Shown one piece after another: positions 34,229 through 44,900 of a stretch of 64,000 nucleotides of DNA. The translations under genes were made by a program, and so were the position numbers. Position 1 is the first letter of the stretch. Each line of letters begins with the position of its first letter. The DNA is from Bacteroides sp. (lineage in GTDB: Bacteria; Bacteroidota; Bacteroidia; Bacteroidales; Bacteroidaceae), in assembly GCF_030151085.1 (NCBI RefSeq), contig NZ_JASLER010000081.1, positions 24,367 to 88,366 of the forward strand, written 5' to 3'. Below the pieces are notes generated by a model. That model made no database searches. It had not been told where the DNA came from and was given only the letters and a program-made list of their open reading frames with translations.

Positions 34229-35884
34229 ATGAAAAGAGTTTTTCTTTTTTTTATTTTAAATCTATTGATAATTGGGAACAGTTATAGTCAGAAATCTTTT
34301 ACTGAAAAGAAAGCTGTATTTGACAGTTTTACTTATTCTGTTGATAAAGCGAGGGTAAATATTGATACGGAAAATATTAAATATTCCAATCCCATATTAC
34401 CCGGTTGCTATCCCGATCCTAGTATTTGCCGTGTAGGGAACGATTATTATTTGGTTAATTCTTCTTTCGCATTCTATCCGGGTGTGCCCATTTGGCATAG
34501 TACCGACCTCAAGAACTGGAAACAATTGGGCTACGTACTGAACCGACCTTCCCAACTTCCCTTAAAAGAAGGGTTGCGCATCAGTGGTGGTATTTATGCC
34601 CCCGACATAAAATTTAATCCCCACAATAAGTTATTCTATATGATCACTACTGCTGTAGATGGTGGTGGAAACTTCTTTGTCACTACAGATAATCCGAAGA
34701 AAGGGGAGTGGAGTGATCCGGTTTTCCTTCCCGAAGTAGGTGGCATCGATCCCAGTTTTCTTTTTGACGAAGATGGCAAGGCTTACATTGTCAATAATGA
34801 TGCTCCCATTGGAAAACCTTTATATGACGGGCATCGTGCTATCTGGATACGTGAATTCGACTGGAAAAGTGGTTGCACAAAAGGCGAACAAAAACTGATT
34901 ATCAATGGGGGTGTAGATATTACGCAAAAGCCCAGTTGGATTGAAGGCCCGCACCTCTATCATATTAACGACACTTACTATCTGATGGCTGCGGAAGGTG
35001 GTACCGGACCGAACCATTGTGAAGTTATTTTCTCAGGGATTTCCCCTTTCGGTCCTTTCAAGCCTTGTGCGGTAAATCCAATCCTGACACAACGTGACTT
35101 GCCTGATGATCGTCCGAATCCTATTACTTGTGTGGGTCATGCTGATCTGGTACAGACACCGGAAGGTGATTGGTATTCGGTATTCCTTGCTGTACGTCCT
35201 TATCAGAACGGACACGACGTCATGGGACGTGAAACTTTCTTACTGCCTGTTACATGGAAAGACAATCAACCTATCATTCTTCCTGCCGGAACAACTATGA
35301 CTTATCATAACCGTCCACTTGCTCCGACTCCACTTTGGACTACAGACGGACTGGCTAATGAGGCATTCTTTATACGTACCCCACAGACCTGCTATTACAA
35401 GATAGATAAAGATGGCAAACTGGAACTGAATGCCCGCAGTATCACTCTTGATGAATGGAAACAACCTTCAGCTATCGGACGTTGGATAACCAATAATGAA
35501 TTTAAGGCACAAACAGCCCTCAATTTTACTCCGGTTTCCACAGATGATTTTGCAGGCATTATTCTTTTCCATAACGATGCTTGTAACATTCGTTTTGGCA
35601 AAACCTTGGATACGCAAGGCAAAGCCTGCTTGAAGTTGACAGCTTATAGTCAAGGAAAATGTTCTACGGAAATCATCATTCCGCTATCAGCCGAGGAGGT
35701 GAATAAGAAAATCTGGCTGCAAATTGTGGGAGATAATCAGGTGAATTACACATTCAACTACTCTTTCAATCCTGAAGCAGCTTGGATACAAGCAGGTAAA
35801 CCAGTTTCTGCTGATTTACTCAGTACCCAGACTGCCGGAGGATTTACAGGTACCATGGTCGGTATTTATGCAACTGGAAATTAA
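34229..35884 (+). CDS. Secreted GH43 beta-xylosidase / alpha-L-arabinofuranosidase
   Basis: The 551-aa protein has a signal peptide (MKRVFLFFILNLLIIGNSYS). The five-bladed GH43 propeller begins at PILPGCYPDPSICRVG with the catalytic base D63. The modulator Asp is in GGIDPSFLFDEDG and the acid Glu in SWIEGPHLYHI. HADLVQTPEGDWYSVFLA is also typical. A C-terminal beta-sandwich (about 345-551) matches the accessory domain of xylan-active GH43 enzymes. It should remove xylose or arabinose from xylo-oligosaccharides. It has its own promoter beside the HTCS and ends 16 bp from the convergent CE1-GH43 gene. Confidence 0.93.
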   Translation: MKRVFLFFILNLLIIGNSYSQKSFTEKKAVFDSFTYSVDKARVNIDTENIKYSNPILPGCYPDPSICRVGNDYYLVNSSFAFYPGVPIWHSTDLKNWKQLGYVLNRPSQLPLKEGLRISGGIYAPDIKFNPHNKLFYMITTAVDGGGNFFVTTDNPKKGEWSDPVFLPEVGGIDPSFLFDEDGKAYIVNNDAPIGKPLYDGHRAIWIREFDWKSGCTKGEQKLIINGGVDITQKPSWIEGPHLYHINDTYYLMAAEGGTGPNHCEVIFSGISPFGPFKPCAVNPILTQRDLPDDRPNPITCVGHADLVQTPEGDWYSVFLAVRPYQNGHDVMGRETFLLPVTWKDNQPIILPAGTTMTYHNRPLAPTPLWTTDGLANEAFFIRTPQTCYYKIDKDGKLELNARSITLDEWKQPSAIGRWITNNEFKAQTALNFTPVSTDDFAGIILFHNDACNIRFGKTLDTQGKACLKLTAYSQGKCSTEIIIPLSAEEVNKKIWLQIVGDNQVNYTFNYSFNPEAAWIQAGKPVSADLLSTQTAGGFTGTMVGIYATGN

Positions 35885-35900
35885 TGTAAACAACTTAATT

Positions 35901-38537
35901 TCATGGCAGGCTGTATATGCTATCTTCTATTCTGAAATAGTCAAAGTCTGCATAACCGCCTGCCTCTTTTGTTGCATAGTTGAACAGGGCAAAACGATAG
36001 CCCATAAAATGTGGCATAGTGTATTTCATCTTCAAGGAATTGCCGATAGGCTTCCATTCCTTTCCGTCGAGGCTATAGTAGAAGTAACCGATATCCTTCC
36101 GGTCCCTGAAGTCGCATTCTGCCTTGAAATAAACCCGATTTTTGTTCAATGGTAACTTTTCCACTTCCACTGGTATTTCCGATTCTCCATTCACCATCAC
36201 TATATACTTCTTACCCTCTATTATCTTCACACCAACTTGCCCATATTGGAGCTGAAAGAGCGAAAGACCGGCAAAGTCACCCTCCTTTATTCCGGAAACG
36301 TCCATATAGACGGAGCCTGAGCAAACCGGACCGATTGTGCGCTGTGTCAATGTGTTCTTAGCCTGCATGAAAGAAGACTCCACACGTCCGGTAGTGAGGC
36401 GCAGATACCCCTTTCGGGCAGAAACAGACCAAAGAGAATTATCCGGATTATGATTCCACTGCCATACAAGAGGTAAATCAGCTTCGCCCGGCTGACGTGT
36501 AAAGTCATCTGAGTTGACAATTCCCGGGATAAGTCCCTTACTTGCCGGAAGTTCCAACTTGTCAGGAGCTACTCCGTTTACACCTAGTACTGGCCAACCA
36601 TCTTGCCACTGCACTGGTACCAAATATGGGATACGCCCCACGGAACCGCAATCTTGGAACAGATAGGCAAACCAACGTCCGTCCGGTGTATCTACAAGTC
36701 CACCTTGTGCAATTCCTTGATCCTGAAAGATCACTTTTCCTTCATAGGGGCCTGTAATATTGTCGGCACGATGTACCAGCACGGTGCGCATACCGTTTCT
36801 TGGCCAAGTAATATTAAACAGATAGTACTTGCCATTAATCTTGAATAATTGCGAACCTTCAGCTCCCAACATGATATCGTTACCTGCAGGAGCACTGGCA
36901 TTCTCCAGCAATACATGTTCCGTACCGGATTTCACACCCGATAAATCATCCTTCAACTCTGCAATGAACAGCTTTCCATTGCCATAAATCAGATAGATAC
37001 GACCGTCGTCATCAAAAAAGAAGGAATGATCATGATAAGCAGGCGAGAACTCTATACGTTTCCACGGTCCTTTCTCTACGTCTTTAGTTGTAAAGAAATA
37101 GGTTTTATTAGTGGTCTGTGCAAAAGTCGAAACATAATAAATCCCATTGTGAAAGCGGATGCAACTTGCCCACGAACCACGCCCGTATGTATTTTGTCCG
37201 TCGTCTAGATTCATGGAAGGAACCTCATCGGATAGTGTATCATACAAATAATTCACTAGCTCCCAGTTTACCAGGTCTTTCGATTTCATAATCGGTACAC
37301 CTGGTGCCATATGCATCGTGGTGCTGCTCATATAGTAAGTATCGTCTACACGAACGATCGACATATCAGGTACGTCGGCATAAATTAATGGGTTGGATGC
37401 TTGTTCGCTATTATATTTAAACAAGTTCGGTATAAATTCATTCAGACATCTACGCCAAGTGAGCCATTCGTGTGCCGTTCCCTGCGATTCATACGAAGCC
37501 ACATGAATACCCATATCGCGAAGAGACTTAACCAATTGTGCAGTACCCATATTTTCTTCCGTGCCGCAGCCCAAGAAAAGATAATGCACTTTTTGGTTGA
37601 AATCGGCTGCGTCGGTAAACACTCCATTAAAAGCATTCTTTATATCCAGACCGAAGATAGCCCCACTGAAGCCACCTATATAAGCAAACTTATCCAAATT
37701 AGTAAGTGTTATATCGAACGTTTGTTTGCCGCCCCATGACAATCCTGCCATGGCACGATGCTCCCGATCAGTATAGGTTCGGAATGTTTTATCTATCATT
37801 GGGATAAGGTCATTTATTATCAGTGTGGCAAATGAAGCACCATACAAATTGCGTTCTGCATCCACATCCTTTCCGGGACGGGGACGGAAGCCGACTTCAA
37901 TATCCCCACTCTCCATAACGACAATCATAGGTACACACTTGCCTTCTGCTATCTGATTATCAAGAATGTTGTACATGAGCCCTTGCGTGCTCCAGCCTGT
38001 TTCATCTTCCCCCATACCGTGTTGCAGATAGAGCACCGGATAACGCTTTTTCGTGTTCTGTTCATATTCTGCCGGTGTGTAGACTATGCAACGACGGAAA
38101 CGCTGCTGGCTCTCTGAATAGTAAGTACAAATGCGCACTTGTCCGTGAGGCACGTTCTGAGTACGATAATAATCTCCTTCCTTGCCTTCAGGTACTTCAA
38201 TACCGCTGGCCATGCGGCTGCATCCAAAGAAAGTACAGCTCATCGGGTCAATAACCGAGAATCCGTCCACCAACAAAAAGTAATAATGGAAACCAACTAC
38301 TAACGGGTCTGTTTTCCCTGTCCACCAACCGTTTTCGTCTTTGCTCAGGTCATATTTCTTGCCGCATATATCCACTTGAAGACTTTTTACGTCCGGCGAA
38401 TAGATACGGAAATATGCCCGGTTTTCCTTATCCAAACGCGGATAATCACAACCATGCATATTGGATGGGGCGGGTACTTGTGCAAAAGTTGCTAATGCCA
38501 TTAAGAAAGATATGCTGATTAACAGGATGTATTTCAT
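35901..38537 (-). CDS. Bifunctional CE1-type esterase / GH43 fusion
   Basis: The 878-aa protein has a signal peptide (ending ATFAQ) and an N-terminal CBM48-like sandwich. A CE1 alpha/beta-hydrolase follows with VLYLQHGMGEDETGW, nucleophile S267 in AGLSWGGKQ, and H356 in GTAHEWLTW. From about residue 380 a GH43 propeller begins (YADVPDMSIVRVDDTYYMSS), continuing with DHSFFFDDDGRIYLIYG and MLGAEGSQLFKINGKYYLF, then a C-terminal sandwich. The esterase half is expected to remove feruloyl or acetyl groups and the GH43 half xylose or arabinose. It lies 49 bp after the GH43-GH8 gene and shares its operon. Confidence 0.93.
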   Translation of the reverse strand: MKYILLISISFLMALATFAQVPAPSNMHGCDYPRLDKENRAYFRIYSPDVKSLQVDICGKKYDLSKDENGWWTGKTDPLVVGFHYYFLLVDGFSVIDPMSCTFFGCSRMASGIEVPEGKEGDYYRTQNVPHGQVRICTYYSESQQRFRRCIVYTPAEYEQNTKKRYPVLYLQHGMGEDETGWSTQGLMYNILDNQIAEGKCVPMIVVMESGDIEVGFRPRPGKDVDAERNLYGASFATLIINDLIPMIDKTFRTYTDREHRAMAGLSWGGKQTFDITLTNLDKFAYIGGFSGAIFGLDIKNAFNGVFTDAADFNQKVHYLFLGCGTEENMGTAQLVKSLRDMGIHVASYESQGTAHEWLTWRRCLNEFIPNLFKYNSEQASNPLIYADVPDMSIVRVDDTYYMSSTTMHMAPGVPIMKSKDLVNWELVNYLYDTLSDEVPSMNLDDGQNTYGRGSWASCIRFHNGIYYVSTFAQTTNKTYFFTTKDVEKGPWKRIEFSPAYHDHSFFFDDDGRIYLIYGNGKLFIAELKDDLSGVKSGTEHVLLENASAPAGNDIMLGAEGSQLFKINGKYYLFNITWPRNGMRTVLVHRADNITGPYEGKVIFQDQGIAQGGLVDTPDGRWFAYLFQDCGSVGRIPYLVPVQWQDGWPVLGVNGVAPDKLELPASKGLIPGIVNSDDFTRQPGEADLPLVWQWNHNPDNSLWSVSARKGYLRLTTGRVESSFMQAKNTLTQRTIGPVCSGSVYMDVSGIKEGDFAGLSLFQLQYGQVGVKIIEGKKYIVMVNGESEIPVEVEKLPLNKNRVYFKAECDFRDRKDIGYFYYSLDGKEWKPIGNSLKMKYTMPHFMGYRFALFNYATKEAGGYADFDYFRIEDSIYSLP

Positions 38538-38586
38538 AATTTGTTACTTATCATTTAATAGGTTACATACAAATAATTATTCATAT

Positions 38587-41103
38587 TCATTGGGGGAAAA
38601 TAATTTGGTATTCTCCACTCAGGTGCATAAAGGCGAACAATCGAAGTAGTCCGTCATAATAGGCATCAAAATAACCGTCTTCGTAAGGAACATGGTTCGC
38701 ATTCCAAAGCCGGTCAATGAACTCACGGCTCTTACAGTGCGTACTGGTTAGGGATACAGCAGCCGCAGTAGCCACTAATCCCAAGGAATGGCGAAGTTGT
38801 TTATGCTCTCCGGCTCCCAGAATCTCTTTCACCTGAGTGCCGTCCACATTATACTGGTCGACAAAAGTATCTATGCCTTGGCTATAAAGAAAGTTCTGTA
38901 TCTTGTTTCCATACTCTTGCTGCCATTTGATATCTTCACACGCCCAGGAATAGTCCAAAGCAATATTCATGGGTACACGCCAAGAGTCAAAACGGAAAGC
39001 ATCACCGATAATCCGATTCCAGCCAAGCAGAGTACCGTCATAATTATTGTAATCCGGATTAAGACCTGTCACCGGATGGATGCTGCGATGCAAATACTCT
39101 CTGCTTTGGCGGGCACACTCTCTCCAGAAGTCTGTTCTGCCATCATTAGCCCATCTGGCCCATACTTCATAAAATGCAGGCAGATGATAAGAAGGATCGG
39201 TAAATCTTCCTCCCCAAGAGTCGGGAGTGAATGTAATTAACTTCTGTTCCAGATTGATGAGAGGAGCCACTCTATCCATCCCGGCCTTCTGCATGGAACA
39301 GTCCAGGATATTCCGAGCCTCAGCCAAGTAATCGATGCCTGTATCATTGCCCCAACGATTAGAAGCAAAGATTAGGGCTGTAACGTAGTAAAGTTCCCCA
39401 TCCGAAGCCGGGCCCTGAGCATTGCTTGTACCGTCGGTCTTACAACTCCAGGCAAAGTAACCTTTCAGAGGTCCGTCCTGATGTTGCATATTTTTCTTTC
39501 CCCAGCGCCACAAGCGGTCGAAAATCTCTTTACGGTCAAACTGTACGGCAATCATCAATCCGTAGGACATGCCCTCGGTACGCACATCGTGATTCTTGAT
39601 GTCACTGATATAGGCCATGGAGTCGCCTACTTCAAAATAGACCTTGTCGGGACCATAGAATACACCATCGAACACTTCCTTCAGTTTGGCATCAATATCT
39701 TTCTGTTTATAACCCACTTCAGCAAATAAATTGCGATACTTGCGGGTTTTAAAAGCACCTTCTTCCCACGGTAGTGCATCAAAACCTATCCAATCTACCT
39801 CTACCTGCGAGCCACTTTGAAGTGATACATACAAATCTTGTATTCCCGTAGGAGCCGAAGTAACCTGTACACGGTTCTCTACCCATTCTTTGCTGCGAGG
39901 TATGCTGACGGTTGCTATCAGCTTGCCGCTCTTTCCGGTGCGCACTTGCAGTACTCCGCCCGATGTAGAACGGGTGCGCACAGTCAGTTCCTGTACTTTT
40001 TCGTTGTCAAAGTCCACTCGATTGTATTGTAGCCAGGCGTTCTTTTTGTTAAAGACAACCTTCCAGCCCTGAAACTTATCGGCTTCATCTAAAAAGTCAA
40101 TAGAAGCCCCTGTAGAACTGATATTGCTGTAGCGGTCTATCTGAATACGTGTGCGCGCATCAGTAATACCTACTCCACGTAGCGTAGGGGTTACTTTACA
40201 GATTGTACCATCGGCATTGAAAGAGAGAGAATCCACGCGTACAGAACGATTCTTGTCAAAATGCGGCGAATAATCGTTGTGATGATAGAAGAGATACCAT
40301 TGTCCCTGATATTCCACTATAGAGTGGTGGTTCGTCCAGCAGTCCGTAGGTGATTCATCCATAATGATTCCTTTGAACTCAAAAGGTCCCATCGGACTAT
40401 CTCCCATGCAATAGGCTAATTTTTCCGTCTTATCCTTTACCCAAGGAAAGGTGAAATAGTATTTTCCTTTCCGCTCAAAAACGAAAGGACCTTCTTTGAA
40501 TCCGTCGGGTAATTCCGAGACTGGAATAGGATCTGAAGCCAATTCAGTCATATTATTCTTCAGTTTAGCCATAAACATTCCGTGCCCAGCCCAGTAGATA
40601 TAGCTTTGTCCGTCTGTATCTATCAATACACACGGATCAATGCCGTTCACTCCTTTTATAGCTTGCATTTGTGGCATAAAGGGGCCGTAAGGTTTGTCTG
40701 AGATAGCTACTCCTACGGCAAAACCTTTTTCTGTGCCACGAGGAGCAGCAGGGAAGTAGAAGTAATACTTGCCATCTTTGTAGACACAGTCGGGCGCCCA
40801 CATAGTGTAGGAATCAGGTTGCACCCAGGGGACATTCGTTTGGCTGACAATGACACCATGGTCTTTCCAATCAGTCAGATTATCAGAAGAGAATACATGA
40901 TAATCGGCCATGCAGAACCATTCTTTCAGTCGGTCTATAGGACTTGGTATGTCGTGAGAAGGATATAGATACATTTTTCCTTCGAAAACTTTAGCCGTAG
41001 GATCGGCCGAGAACTGGTCGCGGATAATAGGATTTTGCGCTTGTACCATGCCGGTCATGAGACATAGGGAAGCAATTGCGGACAATAATAAATTGTTTTT
41101 CAT
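38587..41103 (-). CDS. Bifunctional GH43 / GH8 fusion with central CBM6-like module
   Basis: The 838-aa protein has a signal peptide (MKNNLLLSAIASLCLMTGMVQA). The GH43 propeller starts at NPIIRDQFSADPTAKVF with base D34, and includes GIDPCVLIDTDGQ and GFKEGPFVFERKGKYYFTFP. A CBM6-like module (about 325-455) ends near GSQVEVDWIGFDALPW. The GH8 barrel (about 470-838) has acid E510 in VRTEGMSYGLMIAVQ and D568 in PASDGELYYVTALIFA. GH8 enzymes of gut Bacteroides act on xylan chains, as endoxylanase or reducing-end exo-oligoxylanase, so the fusion joins side-chain or end trimming with chain cutting. Confidence 0.93.
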   Translation of the reverse strand: MKNNLLLSAIASLCLMTGMVQAQNPIIRDQFSADPTAKVFEGKMYLYPSHDIPSPIDRLKEWFCMADYHVFSSDNLTDWKDHGVIVSQTNVPWVQPDSYTMWAPDCVYKDGKYYFYFPAAPRGTEKGFAVGVAISDKPYGPFMPQMQAIKGVNGIDPCVLIDTDGQSYIYWAGHGMFMAKLKNNMTELASDPIPVSELPDGFKEGPFVFERKGKYYFTFPWVKDKTEKLAYCMGDSPMGPFEFKGIIMDESPTDCWTNHHSIVEYQGQWYLFYHHNDYSPHFDKNRSVRVDSLSFNADGTICKVTPTLRGVGITDARTRIQIDRYSNISSTGASIDFLDEADKFQGWKVVFNKKNAWLQYNRVDFDNEKVQELTVRTRSTSGGVLQVRTGKSGKLIATVSIPRSKEWVENRVQVTSAPTGIQDLYVSLQSGSQVEVDWIGFDALPWEEGAFKTRKYRNLFAEVGYKQKDIDAKLKEVFDGVFYGPDKVYFEVGDSMAYISDIKNHDVRTEGMSYGLMIAVQFDRKEIFDRLWRWGKKNMQHQDGPLKGYFAWSCKTDGTSNAQGPASDGELYYVTALIFASNRWGNDTGIDYLAEARNILDCSMQKAGMDRVAPLINLEQKLITFTPDSWGGRFTDPSYHLPAFYEVWARWANDGRTDFWRECARQSREYLHRSIHPVTGLNPDYNNYDGTLLGWNRIIGDAFRFDSWRVPMNIALDYSWACEDIKWQQEYGNKIQNFLYSQGIDTFVDQYNVDGTQVKEILGAGEHKQLRHSLGLVATAAAVSLTSTHCKSREFIDRLWNANHVPYEDGYFDAYYDGLLRLFAFMHLSGEYQIIFPQ

Positions 41104-41192
41104 AAGTATGTTGTCGTAATTAATTCATAATTTTATCAGATGCTTATTGCTGCTTGAATTTCTTGATACCAAGCCGGGGAATACCTCCGTTG

Positions 41193-41200
41193 CAAATGTA
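41193..41200 (-). promoter_or_regulatory. -7 element of the GH43-GH8 / CE1-GH43 operon
   Basis: CAAATGTA is TACATTTG on the minus strand, 90 bp before the ATG at 41103. No -33 TTTG is present, which fits a promoter that needs an activator. Confidence 0.5.
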
Positions 41201-41230
41201 AGAAATACACTTCTTGTAATGGGTATGATT

Positions 41231-41281
41231 GTGTAACACGTTATATTGTCAGTGTTACAAAGGCTTTCATTTATGTAACAT
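41231..41281 (-). promoter_or_regulatory. TGTAAC motif cluster upstream of the enzyme operon
   Basis: GTGTAACAC (41231-41239), AGTGTTACA (41251-41259) and ATGTAACAT (41273-41281) lie just upstream of the -7 element at 41193-41200. The first is a 9-bp near-palindrome identical to the copy at 41676-41684. Confidence 0.5.
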
Positions 41282-41526
41282 TTGCTTCTATGCCCCTAAT
41301 AATTGGCCTGATAACTTTTTCGTTATTGCTTATTCTATCGTAAGCATCTACCTGTTATTGGTCATAGGCGGGCCGATAGCTTTCCTTTATAGTTGGCTTT
41401 TACTGATTATCGAGCTGCTTCGTTGTGGGAAGTAAGTACTTTGGTGCATTATTGTACCGTTTTGAGTTAAATGATTCCTGTCGAGAAGTATAAATAATAC
41501 AAGGTAGGACAATCTATTCACTAACC

Positions 41527-41565
41527 CTAGAAATGCAACCCGTCGAAACGGTTCAGCCGACCATA
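41527..41565 (-). pseudogene. Possible HTCS fragment
   Basis: On the minus strand 41565-41530 reads YGRLNRFDGLHF and then a stop, close to the propeller-repeat segment EYGLNRFDGLSF of the HTCS at 29924-34000. The match covers only about a dozen codons and no flanking homology is visible, so it may be chance. Confidence 0.2.
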
Positions 41566-41621
41566 AAAAAAAGGGAAAAACAATATGTAAAAAACGTATA
41601 TAAAACTGCTATACAACATAT

Positions 41622-41684
41622 ATGTTACACCAAGAAAACGATATGTAATATAAAGGAAAGCTATGTAACGTAGGTGTGTAACAC
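41622..41684 (+). promoter_or_regulatory. TGTAAC motif cluster upstream of SusC of PUL B
   Basis: ATGTTAC (41622-41628), ATGTAA (41643-41648), ATGTAAC (41663-41669) and GTGTAACAC (41676-41684) precede the -7 element at 41723. The last copy is identical to that at 41231-41239. Confidence 0.5.
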
Positions 41685-41722
41685 AAGATACACTACGGCA
41701 ACTGTCTTCCAGTGAAATAAAA

Positions 41723-41730
41723 TAAATTTG
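41723..41730 (+). promoter_or_regulatory. -7 element of the PUL B SusC operon
   Basis: TAAATTTG matches TAnnTTTG. It has no -33 TTTG and gives an untranslated leader of roughly 240 nt before the ATG at 41981. Confidence 0.45.
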
Positions 41731-41980
41731 TGCCAAGACAATTACAACAATACTTCGGTAAGAATTTGCCAGGGTATTGGTTATTAACGAGCTATAGCCT
41801 ATTTAAAAAAAGTAGATTTTGCAAAAACGAATGTTTGGTTTAGACGGTTTAAAGGGTTCTGCCGCCTATTATCGGACATTAAAATATAAGAAACAGAGCC
41901 CTCCTTAAATCAAATACCAGCGTTGCAAAAGATCCCTGCAATGCAATTATGGTAAAACATCGGATCAAGATTCAAACAAC

Positions 41981-44900
41981 ATGTGTATCAAAACTATTAA
42001 ATCATGGCTCGCAAGCGCATTGTTCGTATTGTTTGCCAGTGGTGCCCCGGGGTTTGTAAGTGGAGGTGGCAACATCGCCATAGCACAAACACAGTACATC
42101 ACAGGTACGGTTGTAGATGATTTTGGCGAACCAATTATCGGTGCCAACATCCGCGTAAAAGGTACTACCAAGGGAACGATTACCGACATCGATGGTAAGT
42201 TCTCTTTGGATGTAGCTTCAGGTCAAACAATTGAAGTCAGCTTCGTGGGCTTTTCCACCCAGACGATTGCGGCTGCTTCGGGCATGAAAATCATTCTTAA
42301 GGAAGACGCACAGTCACTGGACGACGTAGTGGTTGTGGGCTATGGCGTACAGAAAAAGAAACTTGTCACCGGTGCCACGGTGCAGGTGAAAGGCGATGAC
42401 ATTCAGAAACTTTCCACCACCTCGGCATTGACTGCCATGCAGAGCCAGTCTCCCGGTGTCACCATTATGCAAAAGAATGGTCAGGCAGGCGAAGGCTTCA
42501 AGGTGAACATCCGCGGTTTGGGTACTACGGGTAATTCGGACCCGTTGTACGTAATCGACGGCGTTGCCGGCGGTAACCTGAACGACTTGAACCCCGCTGA
42601 CATCGAATCCATCGATGTGCTGAAAGATGCTGCTTCCGCAGCCATCTACGGTGCCCGTGCCGCCAACGGTGTAATCCTTATTACCACCAAGCAGGGCAAG
42701 GCCGGCAAGCTGCAAATATCCTACGACGGATACTACGGTCAACAATACTTATATAAGGCTCCCGACGTCCTGAATGCTCAGGAATACATCTACAGCCGTC
42801 AGCTTCGCGAGTTCAACGGTGGTGCCGCCGTGCCCGACTGGCAGGCAAAGCTCCCCGCAGCCATCTACGAAAGACTCTTTGATGCGGAAGGTAACGTACT
42901 GAAGAACGGTTGGAAGGGAACGAACTGGATTGACGAGTCCTATCACAAAGGCGCCGTAACCCAGAACCACTCCATCAACCTGATGGGCGGTTCCGACGCA
43001 TCGAAATTCTCCTTCGGTTTCTCCTACACCGGGCAAGACGGTATCTTGGGCGGCGAAAACCAATCGCAATTCGACCGCTACAACATCCGCTTGAATTCCT
43101 CGCACACCCTGCTCCGCTCTAAGGACAACTCCTACAACGTGATTACCTTAGGCGAGAACGTGAACATCGGACATGGCAGCAAGACAGGTATCTCCCAAGG
43201 GAGCATGTATTGGAACAACGTACACGATTTATTGAACGCCAATCCACTACTCCCCGTTCGTGATGCCAACGGAAACTACTACACCAACGCCGAAATGTCC
43301 GCCGACGGATGGACACTGGGTGCCGCCATCAACCCGCTGGCCATTGCCAACACCACTAGCCAAGGATTGAATGAAAGCAACAACTGGAACGTGAACGCCA
43401 GCGCTTACCTGGAAATACAGCCTATACGAAACTTGATTTACAAGTCACAGTTCAGCTACCGCTTTGGCAACAGCTCTTATCGTACCATGACCAGAGTCCA
43501 CAGCTCAGGTACAAACGTGGCCACTCAGAACAACGCCTCCCAATCAACGGATTCCTGGTCGAACATCTCATTCGAAAACACCTTGAGTTACAAATTAGAC
43601 ATCAACAAGCACAACATCGACATTGTATTGGGTCAGACCATTGAGCAAAACAAGTTCGGCGAACACCTTGAAGCCAATGGTAACAACCTGCTTTTCGGTG
43701 ACAGCTGGGACCATGCATACTTGGACAATGCGCAAATCAAGAAACTGGCTGACGTCAGCGTAGGCGGTCATCCTGCATACGACAGCTCTCTGGCTTCCTT
43801 CTTCGGACGTGTCAACTACAACTTCAACGAAAAATACATGCTGCAAGCCACAGTTCGCGCCGACGGTTCTTCAAACTTTGCCAGAGGTCAGCGCTGGGGT
43901 ATCTTCCCCTCCGCATCAGCAGGTTGGGTAGTGACAAACGAAGAATTCATGGAATCCGTCAGAGGCGTCATGGACTTCTTAAAAATCCGTGCGTCTTGGG
44001 GACAGAACGGTAACTGCAACATCCCTAACTTCCAATACCTGACACAAGTGGGATTCAACGATTCCGACGCTTACTACTTCGGCGTGGGCAACCACGAAGA
44101 AGCCACCACCGGCGGTTCGTTCAACGTACTGGGCAATCCCAAACTGACTTGGGAGACTTCCGAGCAGCTGAACATCGGTATCGATGCCCGCTTCCTGGAT
44201 AGCCGTTTGGGACTAGCTTTCGACTGGTATAAGAAAAGCACAAAAGACTGGCTGGTTCGCGCTCCGATTTTGGGCGTATATGGTATCGGCGCTCCCTACA
44301 TCAACGGTGGTAATGTAGACAATAAGGGTATCGAACTCTCTCTCAGCTGGAACGACCAACTCAAGAACGGTCTGCGCTACGGCATTACCGCCAACATGTC
44401 CTACAACAAGAATGAAGTGACTAAGCTGGCTAACGCCGAAGGCATCATTCACGGCCCCGGAGCCGTTTGGCACCAGCTCGAAGGTGAAGTATACCGTGCA
44501 CAGATAGGCAAACCCATCGGCTTTTTCTACGGTTACGACACGAACGGCGTGTTCCAGAACGGCGAACAGATTCGCCAGTTTTCCGAGAAGTATGAGGACA
44601 AGCTTCATGGTGGAAACGACAAGCTGAAACCGGGTGACATCATCTACCGTGACGTGACTGGTGACGGCGTAATCGATGACAACGACCGCACCATGATTGG
44701 CGACCCTCACCCCGATGTAACTATGGGTTTGAACATCAACCTCGGTTACAAGGGCTTCGACTTCTCTGTAACCGGTGCGGGAGCCTTCGGACAACAGATT
44801 CTACGTACTTGGGCAAATCAGGATTTCCTCACGGAGAACCTCAATAAGAAGATTGTCTATGGTTCTTGGAAGGGCGAAGGCACTAGTAATAAACTCCCCC

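Larger units (their letters stand above)
41104..41980. other. 877-bp divergent control region of PUL B
   Basis: No credible gene. It holds the promoters of the minus-strand enzyme operon and the plus-strand SusC operon, clusters of TGTAAC motifs near both, and a short HTCS-like reading-frame remnant on the minus strand. A long A+T-rich leader of about 240 nt precedes SusC. Confidence 0.75.

Noticed and set aside
41229..41435. 68-aa plus-strand reading frame with hydrophobic C-terminus
   Set aside because: It starts inside the TGTAAC motif cluster, has an unusual Cys-rich start and no support from context; taken as chance.
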